Below, one piece after another: positions 1 through 6,927 of a DNA stretch of 13,054 nucleotides. The notes below the pieces were generated by a model that saw only the letters and a program-made list of their open reading frames with translations, was not told the DNA's origin and made no database searches. The translations under genes and the position numbers were made by a program. Location: NCBI GenBank assembly GCA_934700385.1, contig CAKUXO010000030.1:1-13054 (forward strand), read 5' to 3'. Source of the stretch: an uncultured Candidatus Melainabacteria bacterium (GTDB lineage Bacteria > Cyanobacteriota > Vampirovibrionia > Gastranaerophilales > Gastranaerophilaceae). How positions within the stretch are numbered: the stretch's first letter is position 1; each line of letters begins with the position of its first letter.

Positions 1-4
1 AACC

Positions 5-96
5 AAAGGAAACATTTTATTGCCTACAAGTATTGTATCTTTTTAAGGGGGCAGATTAGGTATGCCCAACCTACAGTATTGGCGCACCTTTGCGCC
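5..96 (+). repeat. Left-end copy of a GC-richer dispersed repeat
   Basis: The stretch 41-91 matches the reverse complement of 12969-13020 with one single-base gap and two substitutions. The outer part (5-40 against 13021-13054) matches more loosely. The shared core includes the word TATGCCCAACCTACAGTATT at 61-80. Immediately after the core, 81-96 can form a perfect hairpin GGCGCA-cctt-TGCGCC, which the right-end copy lacks because its bases differ there. The base composition is visibly richer in G and C than the flanking genes. No open frame of note lies here. It is most simply a dispersed intergenic repeat at which assembly stopped; a terminal inverted repeat of a mobile element is less likely because no transposase is present. 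Confidence 0.8.
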
Positions 97-130
97 TGTT
101 GTGGGGTTTTGTGTGCGGAGTAATATAGCA

Positions 131-155
131 AAAGCCAGACTTTAAGTCTGGCTTT
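131..155 (-). terminator. Rho-independent terminator downstream of groEL
   Basis: A perfect 11-bp stem (131-141 with 145-155) has a 3-base loop. It lies 36 bases after the groEL stop codon. Read on the minus strand, the stem ends in a short T tract (TTTTGCT). Read on the plus strand, it is followed by AT-rich sequence, so it may also work weakly in that direction. Confidence 0.8.
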
Positions 156-190
156 ATATATTTATAATGTCTAGGCATACTTAAAGAAAA

Positions 191-1843
191 TTACATCATT
201 CCCATGCCGCCCATGCCTGGCATACCGCCGCCCATTGGCATTTCTGGGGCTTTTTCTTCAGGAATTTCAACAACTGCTGCTTCTGTTGTTAATAACATAG
301 AAGCAACTGAAGCTGCGTTTTCTAAAGCACTTCTTGTAACTTTAGCAGGGTCAACAATACCTGCTTCAAACATATCAACATATTTGTTGTTCATAGCGTC
401 ATAACCAAAAGCGCCTTCGTGTTTTCTTACAGAATCAACAACAACTTCGCCTTTAGCGCCTGCATTATTTGCAATTGCAATTACAGGGATGTCAAGAGCT
501 GCAGTTAAGATTTTGAAACCTGTTTTTTCATCATCATTTTCAAAAGTTCTTGTTTCTAATTCTTTTTGAAGAACTTGTTGAACTCTTAAAAGTGCAACAC
601 CACCCCCTGGAACAATACCTTCTTCTTGGGCTGCACGAGTAGCATTTAGAGCATCTTCAATTCTTAATTTAGATTCTTTCAATTCTACTTCAGAAGCGGC
701 ACCAACTTCGATTACTGCAACACCGCCTGAAAGTTTTGCAACTCTTTCTTGAAGTTTTTCTTTATCATATTCTGAATCAGAAGCTTCAATTTGTTTTTTG
801 ATTAAGTTTACACGTTCAGCAACTGCTGCTTTTGTTTCATCTCCAACAACGATTGTTGTTTCATCTTTTGTAACAGTAACTCTTTTTGCTCTACCAAGCA
901 TTTGAACTGTGATATTTTCAAGTTTGATACCAAGTTCTTCTGTAAACATTTGACCGCCTGTTAAAATAGCGATATCTTCAAGCATAGCTTTTCTTCTGTC
1001 GCCAAATCCTGGGGCTTTAACTGCAACTGCTCTTAAAACTTTTCTCATTGTATTAACAACTAAGGTTGCAAGTGCTTCACCTTCAACATCTTCAGCAATT
1101 AATAATAAAGATTTACCATCTCTTGCAACTTGTTCTAAGATAGGTACAAGGTCTGCAATTAAGTTGATTTTTTTGTTAACACAAAGAACATAAGCGTCTT
1201 CTAAAACTGCTTCCATTCTTTCAGGGTCAGTGATGAAGTAAGGTGAAATATAACCTTTATCAAATTGCATACCTTCAACGATTTTTTTATCTGTGCCGAA
1301 AGTTTTTGATTCTTCAACAGTGATAACACCATCTGTACCAACAACTTCCATACAATCTGCAATTAAATCACCGATAAATTTATCGTTACCTGCTGAAATT
1401 GCAGCAACTTGCGCTCTCATATCTTTTGAATCAACAGATTTTGACATTTTTTTGATTTCAGCATGGGCAGATTTAACAGCTTCTGAAATACCTCTTTTAA
1501 TACCCATTGGGTTAGCGCCGGCTGTTAAGTTTTTAATACCTTCTTTAAAGATTGCTTGAGCTAAAACAGAAGCTGTTGTTGTACCGTCACCAGCTACATC
1601 ATTTGTTTTAGAAGAAACTTCTTTAAGAAGTTGTGCGCCTGCGTTTTCTAAACCATCTTTTAATTCGATTTCTTTTGCAATTGTTACACCATCATTAACA
1701 ATTTGAGGTGAACCGAATTTTTTTTCAATAATTACATTTCTGCCTTTTGGTCCAAGTGTAACTTTAACTGCGTCAGCCACTGCATTAACACCTTTTAATA
1801 GGGCTTCTCTTGCAGTTGTATCAAATACGACTTTTTTAGCCAT
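191..1843 (-). CDS. groEL: Chaperonin GroEL (Hsp60, large subunit)
   Basis: This is a cytosolic 14-mer chaperonin that folds non-native proteins inside an ATP-driven cage capped by GroES. At 550 residues it has the usual length. Visible hallmarks are VTLGPKGRN at 28-36, Asp51 in NDGVTIAKE, GDGTTT at 85-90 with the catalytic Asp86, Asp397 in the EDALNATRAA stretch, GGGVALLR near 413-420, and the Gly/Met-rich C-terminal tail (GGGMPGMGGMGMM). All ATP-site residues I can check are present. The ATG at 1843 is preceded by AAGGAA about eight bases upstream. The gene lies 36 bases after groES on the same strand and is followed by a strong terminator, so groES-groEL forms a two-gene operon. Identification is secure. 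Confidence 0.98.
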   Translation of the reverse strand: MAKKVVFDTTAREALLKGVNAVADAVKVTLGPKGRNVIIEKKFGSPQIVNDGVTIAKEIELKDGLENAGAQLLKEVSSKTNDVAGDGTTTASVLAQAIFKEGIKNLTAGANPMGIKRGISEAVKSAHAEIKKMSKSVDSKDMRAQVAAISAGNDKFIGDLIADCMEVVGTDGVITVEESKTFGTDKKIVEGMQFDKGYISPYFITDPERMEAVLEDAYVLCVNKKINLIADLVPILEQVARDGKSLLLIAEDVEGEALATLVVNTMRKVLRAVAVKAPGFGDRRKAMLEDIAILTGGQMFTEELGIKLENITVQMLGRAKRVTVTKDETTIVVGDETKAAVAERVNLIKKQIEASDSEYDKEKLQERVAKLSGGVAVIEVGAASEVELKESKLRIEDALNATRAAQEEGIVPGGGVALLRVQQVLQKELETRTFENDDEKTGFKILTAALDIPVIAIANNAGAKGEVVVDSVRKHEGAFGYDAMNNKYVDMFEAGIVDPAKVTRSALENAASVASMLLTTEAAVVEIPEEKAPEMPMGGGMPGMGGMGMM

Positions 1844-1879
1844 GATTACTTTTCCTTCTTTCTAACTAATACAATACTT

Positions 1880-2164
1880 TTATGCAAGGATTGCTAAAGC
1901 ATCCTTAATTGAGATAATTTTGTATTCTACATCGTCAATTTTAACGTCTGTTCCTGAATATTTTGCAAAAAGAACAACATCGCCAACTTTAACTTCCATT
2001 GGTTCTTTTTCGCCGTTATCTAAAGTTTTGCCTGTGCCAACAGCTACTACTTCACCTTTTTGTGGTTTTTCTTTAGCGCTATCAGGAATGAAAATTCCGC
2101 CTGATGTTTGTTGAACATCGTCAATAACTTTAATAACAATTCGATCTGCTAAAGGTTTAATCAT
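1880..2164 (-). CDS. groES: Co-chaperonin GroES (Hsp10)
   Basis: GroES forms the heptameric lid of the GroEL cage. The protein reads MIKPLADRIVIKVID and has the mobile loop that contacts GroEL around residues 17-31, with the hydrophobic tripeptide Ile-Phe-Ile in GGIFIPDSAKEKP where Ile-Val-Leu is typical. I place the start at the ATG at 2164, giving 94 residues. An ATG four codons further upstream at 2176 is in frame, but a GGAGG Shine-Dalgarno sequence lies between the two, five bases before the 2164 ATG, and the shorter product matches the family's N terminus. No CIRCE operator (TTAGCACTC-N9-GAGTGCTAA) is visible upstream, so HrcA control is not supported. I could not pick a confident promoter. 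Confidence 0.96.
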   Translation of the reverse strand: MIKPLADRIVIKVIDDVQQTSGGIFIPDSAKEKPQKGEVVAVGTGKTLDNGEKEPMEVKVGDVVLFAKYSGTDVKIDDVEYKIISIKDALAILA

Positions 2165-2269
2165 GATATCCTCCATTAATGTATATTTTTTATTTTCCTA
2201 CTTTTAATAATAATGGAATTTTTAAAAAAAATCCTTTATGTTAACAAAAAATTAATTATTTGATTTTGG

Positions 2270-2437
2270 GGTGGGGTACTTTGTTTGGGTAAGGTTTCTC
2301 AAACGTCAAAACTGCTGGCTTGCTTGAAAATTAAGACCTTTGGTCTAATTTTGCTACGCAATCTGCGCATACTTCACTCGTAAGGCTCATACTTCGCCAA
2401 CGATTGAAGTATCAACGTTTGCCGATTATCGCACCGA
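2270..2437. repeat. GC-richer intergenic repeat between plsY and groES
   Basis: This stretch is richer in G and C than its surroundings and shares 18 exact bases (2288-2305, GGTAAGGTTTCTCAAACG) with the reverse complement of 12754-12771 in the right-end repeat. Matching continues on one side as TCAAAACT against GCAAAAACT. Other family-like features are repeated ATACTTC words (2370-2412) and small hairpins such as TTGA-agta-TCAA and CGCA-atc-TGCG. It holds no credible gene. It is probably a diverged member of the repeat family found at the window ends. Confidence 0.6.
2327..2352 (-). terminator. Terminator-like hairpin downstream of plsY
   Basis: Positions 2327-2338 (AAAATTAAGACC) pair with 2342-2352 (GGTCTAATTTT) around a 3-base loop, with one bulged A. 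It lies about 85 bases after the plsY stop. The T-run on the minus strand is part of the stem, so termination is plausible but not certain. The hairpin lies within the repeat at 2270-2437. Confidence 0.45.
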
Positions 2438-3034
2438 CTATCGTACTTTATTTTCTTCGCCTTTGATTAATCGTTTAATGTTTTCTCTGTGAAGATAAAC
2501 AATGTAAAGGGCTGCGATTAGGCAATATACAACATAAAAAACGGGGTTTTTAAATGCGTACATTAAAACGGGCGATAAAATAAGGGCGATAATTGAACCA
2601 AGTGAAACATATTTTGAAAAGTATGTTATAACCCCCCAAATTAAAGCAATTGAAAGCCCAACCAAGGGGTTAAGCGCTAAAATTGTACCTACTCCAGAGG
2701 CAACTGATTTTCCGCCTTTAAATTGTAAGAAAATCGGCTTAGAATGACCAATTATAACAAAAATTGCAGATACAACCGCATAAAGCCCATAAACATCTGT
2801 TGTTAAATATTTTGCAAGTAATACAGGAATAGCGCCTTTTAAGGCATCTAACAGCATTACAATAAAAAACCATTTTTTCCCAAGTACCCTTTTAACATTA
2901 GTGGCACCTGTTGAACCGGAACCAATTGTTCTAATGTCTTTATCGGTTTTAATTTTAACAATTAAATATCCCGTTGGAATTGAACCGATTAAATAAGCCA
3001 AAATCATAAAAGCTAAAACATAAAGTAAGTTCAA
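2438..3034 (-). CDS. plsY: Glycerol-3-phosphate acyltransferase PlsY
   Basis: PlsY is a multi-pass inner-membrane enzyme that transfers the acyl group from acyl-phosphate to glycerol-3-phosphate, making lysophosphatidate in phospholipid synthesis. The 198-residue length fits. All three family motifs are visible: GSGSTGATNVKR near the N terminus (the usual GSGNxGATN with Asn replaced by Ser), GHSKPIFLQFKGGKSVASG in the middle, and LHRENIKRLIKG near the C terminus. Several hydrophobic segments surround them. The chosen start is a TTG at 3034, directly after the der stop codon; AGGAG eight bases upstream supports it. An internal ATG at codon 10 is possible but lacks such a site. The abutment implies translational coupling with der. 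Confidence 0.95.
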   Translation of the reverse strand: MNLLYVLAFMILAYLIGSIPTGYLIVKIKTDKDIRTIGSGSTGATNVKRVLGKKWFFIVMLLDALKGAIPVLLAKYLTTDVYGLYAVVSAIFVIIGHSKPIFLQFKGGKSVASGVGTILALNPLVGLSIALIWGVITYFSKYVSLGSIIALILSPVLMYAFKNPVFYVVYCLIAALYIVYLHRENIKRLIKGEENKVR

Positions 3035-4360
3035 TTATCTATCTCCTTTTTGTCTATATGAAACAATAATAGGAACACCTTTAAAACCGAAGTTTTCTCT
3101 TAATTTTTTCAAGATATATCTTTTGTAATGGTCTTGAATTAAGTCTTTGTTATTAATGAAAATAACAAATGTTGGTGGGTTAACTTTTGCTTGGGTTGAA
3201 TAATAAAGTCTTAAATTTTTGCCTTTAATGCTTGATGGCGGATTAAGGCTGAAAGCCTCATTAATAACTTTATTTAAAAGACCGGTTGAAATTCTTTTTT
3301 GGCGCTGTGCTTGAACTTCATCTGCCATTTTGAAAATAGAATCAAGTCTTTGACCCGTTTTAGCCGAGATATAGATTTTTTCGGCATAGTTTAAAAATGG
3401 CGCTTCTTTTTCAATTTCAGCTTCAAATTTATGAGTTTGAGTGTTTTTAATTAAATCCCATTTATTAAAAGCTAAAATTAAGCCGCAGCCTGCTTCTTCA
3501 CAAATTGAAGCAATCTTTTTATCTTGATCAGAAAGCCCTTGTTCACTATCTATAACTAAAAGCGCAACGTCACATTCTCTTATGGCTCTAATTGCTCTAT
3601 CAACCGCAAACATTTCAACGCCATAATCAACTTTTGATTTTTTTCGGATACCTGCCGTATCAACAAGTTGATAAACCTTATCTTCAAAAACAATTTCTTC
3701 GTCAATTGAATCTCTTGTTGTTCCTGAAACATTACTTACAATTGCACGTTGCTTTTTAAGCAGGTTGTTTAAAATAGAGCTTTTACCTGCATTTGGTTTA
3801 CCTACAATTGCAATTTTGATAGGCGAATTTTCATTTTCTTCTTCGTCGTTTTCATAAATTGGGGTGATATCTTTTGTAATAACATCTAATAAATCACCAA
3901 CTCCGCCATCACCATGGAGAGCTGAAAGCGGATACATTTTATCAAATCCTAAAGCCCAAAACTCGCTTGTTAAGTCAAATTGTGCTTTTGAATCTATTTT
4001 ATTAACAACTAAAAGAACCTCTTTTTTTGTTTGTCTTAATTTATTTGCAATATCGTAATCATAAGGATTTAAGCCTGTTTTGCCATCAACAATGAATAAA
4101 ATTAAATCAGATTCATTGATTGCAAGGTCAACTTGTGAATTAATGTTTTTAACAAATTCATCATCATTACCTTCAACAATACCGCCTGTGTCAATTAAAA
4201 CAAAGTTTTTATTTTGCCAATTTGCTTGGATATAAATTCTATCTCTTGTTATATTAGGTTTATCATCAACAATTGAAAGCCTTTTGCCTGCAATTCTGTT
4301 AACAAGAGTAGATTTTCCAACATTGGGACGACCGATTATAGCTATAATTTTTTCTTTCAT
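3035..4360 (-). CDS. der: Ribosome-assembly GTPase Der (EngA)
   Basis: Der is an essential tandem-GTPase that acts in maturation of the 50S ribosomal subunit. The first G domain shows GRPNVGKS (10-17), DTGG (57-60) and NKID (120-123). The second shows GKPNAGKS (187-194), DTAG (234-237) and NKWD (299-302). The two are joined by an acidic linker (about 171-178, DEEENEN). A C-terminal KH-like domain fills roughly 350-441. The 441-residue length is typical. The ATG at 4360 has no Shine-Dalgarno sequence; instead a TATAAT box ends exactly six bases upstream, so the mRNA is predicted to be leaderless. plsY follows with no gap. A structured RNA is transcribed in the opposite direction just upstream. 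Confidence 0.98.
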   Translation of the reverse strand: MKEKIIAIIGRPNVGKSTLVNRIAGKRLSIVDDKPNITRDRIYIQANWQNKNFVLIDTGGIVEGNDDEFVKNINSQVDLAINESDLILFIVDGKTGLNPYDYDIANKLRQTKKEVLLVVNKIDSKAQFDLTSEFWALGFDKMYPLSALHGDGGVGDLLDVITKDITPIYENDEEENENSPIKIAIVGKPNAGKSSILNNLLKKQRAIVSNVSGTTRDSIDEEIVFEDKVYQLVDTAGIRKKSKVDYGVEMFAVDRAIRAIRECDVALLVIDSEQGLSDQDKKIASICEEAGCGLILAFNKWDLIKNTQTHKFEAEIEKEAPFLNYAEKIYISAKTGQRLDSIFKMADEVQAQRQKRISTGLLNKVINEAFSLNPPSSIKGKNLRLYYSTQAKVNPPTFVIFINNKDLIQDHYKRYILKKLRENFGFKGVPIIVSYRQKGDR

Positions 4361-4366
4361 AAATTT

Positions 4367-4395
4367 ATTATAATATAAAAAAAATTACATCCAAA
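4367..4395 (-). promoter_or_regulatory. Promoter of der-plsY (predicted leaderless)
   Basis: On the minus strand, TATAAT occupies 4372-4367. Six bases then separate it from the ATG at 4360, so the expected transcription start coincides with the A of the start codon. A weak -35 candidate (TTTGGA, 4395-4390) sits 17 bases upstream of the -10 box. Confidence 0.6.
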
Positions 4396-4398
4396 CAC

Positions 4399-4426
4399 TT
4401 TAAAAACAGAATAGATATGTTATAAT
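4399..4426 (+). promoter_or_regulatory. Promoter of the 6S-like RNA
   Basis: A perfect extended -10 element, TGTTATAAT, lies at 4418-4426. The -35 region is weak (TTTAAA, 4399-4404, spacing 16). The predicted start near 4433 falls within the first base pairs of the closing helix of the downstream RNA, as expected if this promoter drives it. Confidence 0.65.
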
Positions 4427-4432
4427 GTTAAT

Positions 4433-4628
4433 GCTTTATGCGGGTTAAATTTTGCTCCTACATTTTGTTTAACAGGGAGAATTTGCTCAGTAAGCCTTAA
4501 TTTAATATAAATTATGTGTGATTAGTTTATGCAGTAAACTCGCATTTTCTAGCGAGAAACGAATTAACTCTGGCGTTCACCCACCTGCTTTTTAGCGGGG
4601 TAGCAAAATCACCCGTGTAAGGCATTTT
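4433..4628 (+). ncRNA. ssrS: Structured small RNA, probable 6S RNA
   Basis: The region folds as a rod. Positions 4430-4445 pair with 4611-4626 in a continuous 16-bp helix containing three G-U pairs; after a small internal loop, 4449-4456 pair with 4602-4609. There follows a large bubble (about 4459-4493 against 4575-4598), in which CTCC and GGGAG can form a local hairpin. The upper stem pairs GCC-TTAATT (4494-4502) with AATTAA and GGC (4562-4574). It ends in two hairpins, AGTTTA/TAAACT and CTCGC/GCGAG. The three wobbles would become A-C mismatches on the other strand, which fixes the plus strand. Length near 195, a closing stem, a central bubble and an upper stem are the architecture of 6S RNA, which binds and regulates RNA polymerase. 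I did not match a family consensus, so the family name is inference. Its end meets the yidD stop codon tail to tail. Confidence 0.6.
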
Positions 4629-4851
4629 AAAATTTAAATTCATCAGGAACGGGGTCATATCCGCCTTTTGAATAAGGATGACACCTTAAAATTCTTTTAA
4701 ACCCTAAATAAATCCCTTTTAAAATGCCAAATTTTTCAATTGCTTGAATAGTATAATTAGAACAAGTTGGCTGAAATCTGCAAACGGGGGGAGTGAATTT
4801 AGAAAAAAATTGATATATTTTAATTAATTTAATTAAAATTTTTTTAAGCAT
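4627..4851 (-). CDS. yidD: Membrane protein insertion efficiency factor YidD
   Basis: YidD is a small membrane-associated protein that helps YidC/Sec-dependent insertion of inner-membrane proteins. The 74-residue product carries the family core: an amphipathic N-terminal helix, CRFQPTCSNYTIQAIEKFG with its paired cysteines, and RCHPYSKGGYDPVP at the C-terminal side. The ATG at 4851 lies one base after the stop codon of the upstream PurD-like gene, and a GAGG five bases upstream lies inside the end of that gene, so the two are almost certainly cotranscribed and coupled. yidD is commonly found in the rpmH-rnpA-yidC region; here none of those genes is adjacent. Confidence 0.96.
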   Translation of the reverse strand: MLKKILIKLIKIYQFFSKFTPPVCRFQPTCSNYTIQAIEKFGILKGIYLGFKRILRCHPYSKGGYDPVPDEFKF

Positions 4852-4852
4852 T

Positions 4853-5902
4853 TTAGCCTCTATATGGGGTTTTAACCTTTTTGTAAAGGTCTAAATCAAG
4901 ATCTTCATTTTTAATGAATTTTTTTAAATTAGCTCTTATTTTAGTGCGGAAAAATTTAAAATCATTATCTTTAACCATTGTTAAAGCGCAATTTTCATTT
5001 CTTTGAAAATTATATTTAAGGAAAATATCGCCTTTTAAAATGCTTTCAAAAACGTCTTCCCAATGAACATCATAACATCTTGTGAAAAATTCTGCGTTTA
5101 AATCATCAAAAAAGCTTTTATAGCCAAGGGCTTGGAAATCATATCTTGAAGTTAAAATAACTTCAAGCCCAAGAATTCCCACATATTCACATTCTTGCGT
5201 AACAAGGCAGTCGATTGTTGGAATTAAAGCCTCATTTAAAATTTTCTCTCTTAAACTATCGTTAATAAAATCTGGTTCAAAAAGAGCGATTTTGCCATCG
5301 CACTTTGCGCTTGTACCAATTATTTGAACGCTATAGCCGTCTGAAATAGCCCAAATAGTAGCACTTTTACCTTCTATATAATCTTCAATAATGATTTTTT
5401 TATTGTCATTAGCAAAAAATTCATTTATTGCATTTTGTGCTTGAAGATATGTTTCAACAAACTGGCATGTTTCATTTTCACCCTCGCAATCTGCTTTTAA
5501 AACAAATGTACCTTTGTTGTTTCTTAAATATTCAAGCGCAGATTGTGGTTTTTCAAAAATGCTGAAACGTGGGGTTGGAATTTTGTTTTTGTACATAAAT
5601 CTTTTAGCGTAAGCCTTAGATAAAATTATATCAACAGAGTTGAAATCAGGCGCAAAATAGCTAATTTGTGCGTCATTAAGTTTTTGTTGAAGTTCATCTG
5701 TTTCATAGTATTGATTATTAGTAACAACAACAAGATTTATGTCATTAGCGCTTGAAAAATCAACAATATCATCAATTGAATTTAAGGAAATATAACTTTT
5801 TAAGCCGTCAATTGTTGAAAAAACAATATTAAGCGGATTAATTTCAAAGTGTTCGATAAATTTTCTTGCGGCAAAATTATTACCCAAAACCAATATTCTC
5901 AT
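4853..5902 (-). CDS. PurD-like ATP-grasp protein, probably lacking GAR synthetase activity
   Basis: The 349-residue product resembles phosphoribosylamine-glycine ligase (PurD). It has an N-terminal Rossmann-like start (MRILVLGNN), SKAYAKRFMYKNKIPTPRF (95-113) like the KxFAKxFMxxxxIPTA segment of PurD, VLKAD at 134-138, and an IIIEDYIEGKSATIW segment (170-184) like the ATP-grasp EE.L.GEE.S stretch. However, it is shorter than the usual 420 or so residues. The glycine-rich TGGMG stretch is not visible, and the EFNxRFGDPE metal-binding motif is replaced by ALGYKSFFDDLNAEF (258-272). I infer a paralogue with altered or lost catalysis. It precedes yidD by one base. The ATG has no Shine-Dalgarno site and lies six bases after a TATAAT. 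Confidence 0.75.
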   Translation of the reverse strand: MRILVLGNNFAARKFIEHFEINPLNIVFSTIDGLKSYISLNSIDDIVDFSSANDINLVVVTNNQYYETDELQQKLNDAQISYFAPDFNSVDIILSKAYAKRFMYKNKIPTPRFSIFEKPQSALEYLRNNKGTFVLKADCEGENETCQFVETYLQAQNAINEFFANDNKKIIIEDYIEGKSATIWAISDGYSVQIIGTSAKCDGKIALFEPDFINDSLREKILNEALIPTIDCLVTQECEYVGILGLEVILTSRYDFQALGYKSFFDDLNAEFFTRCYDVHWEDVFESILKGDIFLKYNFQRNENCALTMVKDNDFKFFRTKIRANLKKFIKNEDLDLDLYKKVKTPYRG

Positions 5903-5908
5903 GAGATA

Positions 5909-5917
5909 ATTATATCA
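5909..5917 (-). promoter_or_regulatory. Promoter of the PurD-like gene and yidD (predicted leaderless)
   Basis: On the minus strand, TGATATAAT (5917-5909) is a perfect extended -10 element. Six bases separate it from the ATG at 5902, placing the predicted transcription start at the start codon. It forms one half of an exact 10-base inverted repeat with the opposing promoter at 5941-5950. Confidence 0.65.
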
Positions 5918-5942
5918 TGATTTTATTTTTTTTATAAAAAAT

Positions 5943-5950
5943 GATATAAT
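5943..5950 (+). promoter_or_regulatory. Promoter of the acidic membrane protein gene
   Basis: The extended -10 element TGATATAAT ends at 5950, giving a predicted start near 5957 and a leader of about 19 bases before the ATG at 5976. ATGATATAAT at 5941-5950 is the exact reverse complement of 5909-5918, so the two divergent promoters are symmetric about an AT-rich 22-base centre. Confidence 0.65.
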
Positions 5951-5975
5951 TTAAAATATTAATTAAGAGAAGTTT

Positions 5976-6674
5976 ATGTCAGAAGAAAAAAATTTAGATA
6001 ATAATTTTGAAGAAGATAAAAATGAAAACCTTAAAGAAGATAGTTTATCTGACTTTCAGGATTTTGATGAAACAGAACCTTTAGAAGAAATCCCACAAGA
6101 TGAAAATAAGCAAGAAGACATTGAGTCTAATACTTCTAATGAGTCTGAAGATTTTAACAATTTTAATCAACAAGAAAACCAAGAATTTGATTCAAATACT
6201 CTTGATGAATTGAAAATGCTTCAAGAACAAATTGCTCAAGATGGAAGTTTTTTTGCGATGCAAAATGAGCTTTTGCAAAATGCGCTTAAAGAAACAGATG
6301 AAGAAAATGAAGCGGTTAAAAAATATGTTGTATATATTTCAAAAGACTTTGTGCCAACAATAGATACCCTTAGCGTTGATGAAAGAAGCGCTTATATTAA
6401 TGACGCAATTCAACTTAAACTTGATAGCCTAGATAGAAAAAAACAACAAAAGAAAAGATTAAAATTTTTGTTTCATTTAATTCTAATTTTTGTTGTGGTC
6501 TGTGTTTTAACCCCTTTTGCGCTTTTATTAATTAATAAAGCTATGCTTGCAACTTTTGAAAACTATAAATATTCTCAAGATAACTTTGAAAAATTATACA
6601 GACAAAAAATTGAAGGCAGAAAATCTTACGCTCGCTCTGTTCAATATAACAAATTGCACCCCGATAAAAAATAA
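5976..6674 (+). CDS. Acidic single-pass membrane protein of unknown function
   Basis: I do not recognise this 232-residue protein. Residues 1 to about 80 are highly acidic, Asn/Gln/Ser-rich and probably disordered. Residues about 80-155 look helical and soluble. A basic patch (RKKQQKKR, 154-161) is followed by one strong hydrophobic span (about 163-188), and the last 40 residues are hydrophilic and basic. By the positive-inside rule the acidic N terminus would be cytoplasmic and the short basic tail outside. The ribosome site is weak (AGAGAAG). The gene is transcribed divergently from the PurD-like/yidD pair and ends directly in a strong bidirectional terminator, so it is a single-gene unit. 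Confidence 0.85.
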   Translation: MSEEKNLDNNFEEDKNENLKEDSLSDFQDFDETEPLEEIPQDENKQEDIESNTSNESEDFNNFNQQENQEFDSNTLDELKMLQEQIAQDGSFFAMQNELLQNALKETDEENEAVKKYVVYISKDFVPTIDTLSVDERSAYINDAIQLKLDSLDRKKQQKKRLKFLFHLILIFVVVCVLTPFALLLINKAMLATFENYKYSQDNFEKLYRQKIEGRKSYARSVQYNKLHPDKK

Positions 6675-6700
6675 AAACTCTAATAAAAATTAGAGTTTTT
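6673..6700. terminator. Bidirectional intrinsic terminator
   Basis: A perfect 12-bp stem (6673-6684 AAAAACTCTAAT with 6689-6700 ATTAGAGTTTTT) has an AAAA loop. It is A-rich on one arm and T-rich on the other, so it can stop transcription from both sides. It starts inside the stop codon of the plus-strand gene ending at 6674 and lies 24 bases after the stop of the minus-strand gene at 6725. Confidence 0.9.
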
Positions 6701-6724
6701 ATTAAAAGAATGAATGTTTTGTTC

Positions 6725-6886
6725 TTAGACTAATCCCAAAACTTTTTTATACCAGCTGAACGTTTCAAGTTCAAGCCCGTTAAAAGTAGTTTTTAAGTAC
6801 TGTTTCTTTAAATAATGTTGAAATTCATCATTCAATTTTGCTTTAATAGAAACTTGTACGTCCATTTTTTGGGTAGAAAGTGACAT
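6725..6886 (-). CDS. Small hypothetical protein, 53 residues
   Basis: The product begins MSLSTQKMDVQVSIKAKL and ends WYKKVLGLV. It has no signal peptide or membrane span; it is mixed charged and probably helical. Support for a real gene is strong although it is short. A perfect AGGAGG lies five bases before the ATG, a promoter with extended TATAAT and a well-spaced -35 lies about 40 bases upstream, and a shared bidirectional terminator follows the stop. I cannot assign a family. The start MDVQVSIKAKLNDEF resembles the beta-strand-then-helix beginning of small ribbon-helix-helix type proteins, but that is speculation. Confidence 0.8.
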   Translation of the reverse strand: MSLSTQKMDVQVSIKAKLNDEFQHYLKKQYLKTTFNGLELETFSWYKKVLGLV

Positions 6887-6927
6887 AAGAACCTCCTAAC
6901 ATTTTACATCTAACAACAACTGCCTGT

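Noticed and set aside
2165..2280. CIRCE heat-shock operator upstream of groES
   Set aside because: I looked for TTAGCACTC-N9-GAGTGCTAA and near matches on both strands and found none.
4433..4628. The structured RNA transcribed on the minus strand as part of a yidD-der transcript
   Set aside because: Three U-G or G-U pairs of the closing helix would become A-C mismatches on that strand, and the good promoter points along the plus strand.
4627..5902. Annotating the 349-residue gene as functional purD
   Set aside because: The metal-binding EFNxRFGDPE and TGGMG motifs are not recognisable and the protein is short, so only a PurD-like call is supported.
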